From: an uncultured Lachnospiraceae bacterium
GTDB taxonomy: Bacteria; Bacillota; Clostridia; Lachnospirales; Lachnospiraceae
Assembly (NCBI GenBank): GCA_910584325.1
Contig: CAJTZH010000006.1
Location: 1 to 64,000 of the forward strand
Direction: 5' to 3'
Length of the DNA: 64,000 nucleotides
Shown: piece by piece, positions 61,440-64,000 of the stretch
Numbering within the stretch: position 1 is the stretch's first letter
Layout of the letters: each line of letters begins with the position of its first letter
Notes under the pieces: generated by a model
The model's input: only the letters and a program-made list of their open reading frames with translations
The model's database searches: none
Told to the model about the DNA's origin: nothing
Program-made: the position numbers and the translations under genes

Positions 61440-62525
61440 TTACTTTCCGGAGTCAACAACCGTCAGCGTAATCGTCTGTGTCGCAGAACTTCCGATTAAA
61501 TCTGTCACGGAATAAGTAATACTGTATGTTCCCGGAATTCCCGTATCATACGTTCCTGATAATTTCATCTTATCCGTAATATCATTTCCGCAAGTATCAA
61601 CTGCAGTGACTCCCCTGCGAGGATCATAACTTTCCCCTACCTCAATTGTTGTGTCATTTGCACCTGAAATCATAGCAGAGTATTGATGCCATGGGTTTTG
61701 CGAATCAGGGTCTGTTGGGTCCCATCCTGCAAACTGGCTATTAGTAGGGATTTTAATCATCTCCGGTTTTCCTAACGGTCCCGGGTCCGCTGCGTCATCA
61801 TAAACAATAACATCTGTTCCGACAGGACAATTCTCATATATCCACAAAACGTCACGCACACAAAGTCTCACACAGCCAAGAGATGCCACATCTCCCAGCA
61901 GATTAAACTGTTCCGTCTCCAGATTATCCTTCTCCTGTGTATAATAAGGAACAGAATGGAACAAAATACCGCCGCTCATAAAACGCACGGCAAACTGTCC
62001 GTACGTGCCGTCTACCATCGGATGAAACGTATATTTGTCAGTAATAGAACCGTTCCCTAACGGCGTGTCGCCAACATTTTTTCCTGTTGAACATACCATA
62101 GCCTTCACCGGAATAGAATAAAATCCACTTTCATCAATTCCATATACCGTCACACAGTTTGCCGCGCGATTAACCCTGATTAGATACGGCTTATCCTGAT
62201 TTGGATTCGCAACATACTCCTGTGCTGCTTTTTCTACATCGCTTAACTCCTGCTCTGGTTCGTCAAGTACAACCGGAGAACTGACGTACTTCTGTACAGT
62301 ATCGTTATTTCCCGTGCTTTCATTCTGAGTTTCTCCACCGGACGGTTCCTGCATTCCAACCGGTTCCTTTTTGCCAAATAAATTACCTGGTTTTAAGCTG
62401 TCATTAAATAATGTCGCAACAAAATACAGCAATGACACCACTACTAATACAACAATAAATTTCATCAGATTAATAAGCCCCTTATGCTCTCTAATCCATC
62501 TTTTTTGTTTTCTTGATAATCTCAT
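61440..62525 (-). CDS. L,D-transpeptidase with C-terminal Ig-like domain
   Basis: A 361-residue exported protein. A membrane anchor (about 20-41) and a Glu/Ser/Asn-rich linker lead to a YkuD catalytic domain (about 112-242): HSVP with His190 and SLGCVRL with the nucleophile Cys218. The last 75 residues look like an Ig-like DUF5011 domain (DTCGNDIT, YDTGIPGTYSITYSVTD). It forms 3-3 cross-links or attaches proteins in peptidoglycan. Own promoter at 62567-62595. Confidence 0.9.
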   Translation of the reverse strand: MRLSRKQKRWIREHKGLINLMKFIVVLVVVSLLYFVATLFNDSLKPGNLFGKKEPVGMQEPSGGETQNESTGNNDTVQKYVSSPVVLDEPEQELSDVEKAAQEYVANPNQDKPYLIRVNRAANCVTVYGIDESGFYSIPVKAMVCSTGKNVGDTPLGNGSITDKYTFHPMVDGTYGQFAVRFMSGGILFHSVPYYTQEKDNLETEQFNLLGDVASLGCVRLCVRDVLWIYENCPVGTDVIVYDDAADPGPLGKPEMIKIPTNSQFAGWDPTDPDSQNPWHQYSAMISGANDTTIEVGESYDPRRGVTAVDTCGNDITDKMKLSGTYDTGIPGTYSITYSVTDLIGSSATQTITLTVVDSGK

Positions 62526-62566
62526 TTATTCTCTCCCAAAATTTTTTAAATGATTAACGTAACTGT

Positions 62567-62595
62567 ATTATAGTATCTTTTCCCTAATAAGACAA
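62567..62595 (-). promoter_or_regulatory. Sigma-A promoter of the L,D-transpeptidase gene
   Basis: On the minus strand TTGTCT (62595-62590), a 17-base spacer and TATAAT (62572-62567), 42 bases before the start codon. Confidence 0.7.
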
Positions 62596-62612
62596 CCGTT
62601 TTCCTTTTTTCC

Positions 62613-63539
62613 CTAGAATAGCAACGCCACTACAATCGGAACTGTTGCTGTGGATAAGACCGTTGTTACAAAAATATTTCTTATAATTACTCTTGTGTCT
62701 ACCCCCGCCTGATTCCCTAACATCAAAATTAAGGAGGCAACCGGCATCCCGTTTGTAATTGTCAAAATGGTTGTATAAAAATCATTTACTTGGAGTAATC
62801 TGCAAAACCCAAACGTCACAACCGGTATCACAAATAACCTCACTACTGAAAATACGTAACTTCTCCAGTCTGTAATACTCTCTTTTAACGGAAACATTGC
62901 AAGTGAAGCGCCAAGTACCAACATTGACAATGGAGATGTCACATTCCCAATCATATTAATCGTCTCATATATAACTCCGTCCGAACGGATACCAAGCAAA
63001 AAAACAACCAACGCGGCAAGCGTCAAAATGAATCCCGGATTAATAAGCTTTTTAAACTGAAATTTTGAGCTTTCTTCTTTACCGCTGCATTTTTCTATGG
63101 TCATTATTCCATAAGAATAAATAAATATGTTGAAAGCAAAGTGTATCATCGCCGTATAAAAAATTGCCTCTGTTCCCAAAATAGATTGAATCACGGGATA
63201 TCCCATAAAAGCATTATTTGAAAATACAAGCATACATTCATACATCGGCCTGTCCTGCTTTGGAAACTGTAAAACAAAACAAATTATTCTCGCAAAAACC
63301 ATAAAAACAATATACATCGCTATTCCCGCAAGTATAACATACAGCACACTAAGCCTATTTTTTGGTGATGATGACAATACAGACGAAATAATCAGAAAAG
63401 GACAAGTTACTTTTGAAATCAATCCTGATAATTTTGTATTTGTCTGCTTATCAATAATGTCTACTTTTGCAAGCAGATACCCTAACGCCATAATTAAAAA
63501 CAATTTTATCATTACGTTAATTATAATTTGAATATCCAT
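62613..63539 (-). CDS. AEC family transporter
   Basis: A 308-residue membrane protein with about ten helices of the auxin-efflux-carrier family. Two halves with similar layout are seen; FSNNAFMGYPVIQSILG near residue 110 and LGASLAMFPL near 210 are the family's crossover motifs. Substrates in bacteria are organic acids such as malate, not known here. Start ATG 63539 is set by AAGGAGG; the longer frame has no site. Downstream of three tRNA genes on the same strand. Confidence 0.88.
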   Translation of the reverse strand: MDIQIIINVMIKLFLIMALGYLLAKVDIIDKQTNTKLSGLISKVTCPFLIISSVLSSSPKNRLSVLYVILAGIAMYIVFMVFARIICFVLQFPKQDRPMYECMLVFSNNAFMGYPVIQSILGTEAIFYTAMIHFAFNIFIYSYGIMTIEKCSGKEESSKFQFKKLINPGFILTLAALVVFLLGIRSDGVIYETINMIGNVTSPLSMLVLGASLAMFPLKESITDWRSYVFSVVRLFVIPVVTFGFCRLLQVNDFYTTILTITNGMPVASLILMLGNQAGVDTRVIIRNIFVTTVLSTATVPIVVALLF

Positions 63540-63610
63540 AATCCGCCTCCTTATGTTTCTCAAAAATAAAAACCCGAAAGTTAAACTTACCTTCGGATTC
63601 TTATAATCAG

Positions 63611-63683
<73 letters not shown>

Positions 63684-63705
63684 ATATAACTTATTATTAA
63701 GTTAG

Positions 63706-63781
<76 letters not shown>

Positions 63782-63809
63782 TTAAATGTTACAATATTAT
63801 GTTTCTGAG

Positions 63810-63891
63810 TGGATGGAGGTGGATTCGAACCACCGAAGCGTGTCGCAACAGATTTACAGTCTGCCCCCTTTGGCCACTCGGGAATCCATCC
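63810..63891 (-). tRNA. tRNA-Tyr (GTA)
   Basis: Acceptor GGATGGA pairs with TCCATCC; anticodon stem CAGAC around GTA; long variable arm of a class II tRNA; T loop TTCGAAT. Discriminator A, CCA not encoded. 82 bases. Bases 63892-64000 beyond it are AT-rich with nothing recognised. Confidence 0.94.
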
Positions 63892-64000
63892 ATAATTAAT
63901 TATTTCATTAAACCTTTTAACATATTATATACGTTTTTCTCTGCATAATTCCTACCTTTATAGAAAAACATATTAATATGAGAGCCGACAATCGGACTTG

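Overview
The window is AT-rich chromosomal DNA of a spore-forming, flagellated member of the Firmicutes, most likely a Lachnospiraceae species. The reasons are: sporulation genes (yyaC, spmA, spmB); flagellin with FliS and a DUF6240-type protein; lysine synthesis through DapL; Shine-Dalgarno sites of the GGAGG type before almost every gene; sigma-A promoters of TTGACA-17-TATAAT form; and the Bacillus-like order yaaO - kinase - yaaR - holB - yaaT - trmN6 - rsmI. A multidomain PL9 pectate lyase suggests a plant-polysaccharide-degrading gut or rumen lifestyle. No phage, insertion sequence, CRISPR array or rRNA was seen. No gene-free stretch exceeds about 300 bases.

Layout. 1-3300: an envelope cluster (LysM protein with an MPN-like domain, DUF5711-type protein, CvpA). 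3575-9453: YyaC, a Cmk-like kinase, aconitase-family hydratase with a HIT protein, an orphan histidine kinase and a flavodoxin-SCP2 fusion. 9475-20179: a complete Tad/Flp pilus locus on the minus strand (TadZ, CpaF, TadB, TadC, a 56-residue Flp pilin, a DUF5702-type protein, TadE with metal-site repeats, prepilin peptidase, second TadE, FHA protein), followed by a rhomboid protease with its own promoter. 20330-22854: an MBOAT acyltransferase with an SGNH-like partner. 23010-26496: dapL, a small alarmone synthetase, a PHP phosphatase and MgtC. 26643-30821: the pectate lyase. 30945-35402: spmA and spmB separated by two GT39-like membrane glycosyltransferases. 35543-42856: a coiled-coil protein, a 2-hydroxyacid dehydrogenase, pgi, mtnN, a TSCPD protein and murG. 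42925-47989: fliS, flagellin and a large DUF6240/FliK-like protein. 48077-54912: glgB, an acyltransferase-3 gene with an MraY-type transferase, queT with a candidate preQ1 riboswitch, a proline/glycine-rich membrane protein and endonuclease IV. 54925-60926: the yaaO-rsmI cluster. 61074-63539: a small unknown protein, an L,D-transpeptidase and an AEC transporter. 63611-63891: tRNA-Phe, tRNA-fMet and tRNA-Tyr.

How it fits together. Much of the window concerns the cell surface and its assembly: Tad pili, flagella, peptidoglycan steps (MurG, MraY, L,D-transpeptidase), O-acylation and a surface pectinase. The most unusual points are: the spmA-spmB pair split by a self-contained glycosyltransferase unit whose terminator runs up to the spmB start codon; a flagellin leader that looks like a CsrA-controlled hag leader; a TadE-like pseudopilin carrying tandem His/Cys sites; a TadC carrying an extracellular Ig-like insert; an apparently inactive MPN domain tethered to LysM; and a guanylate-kinase-like gene in the slot normally held by thymidylate kinase. 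Start codons were moved inward from the longest reading frame wherever a Shine-Dalgarno site decided the matter.
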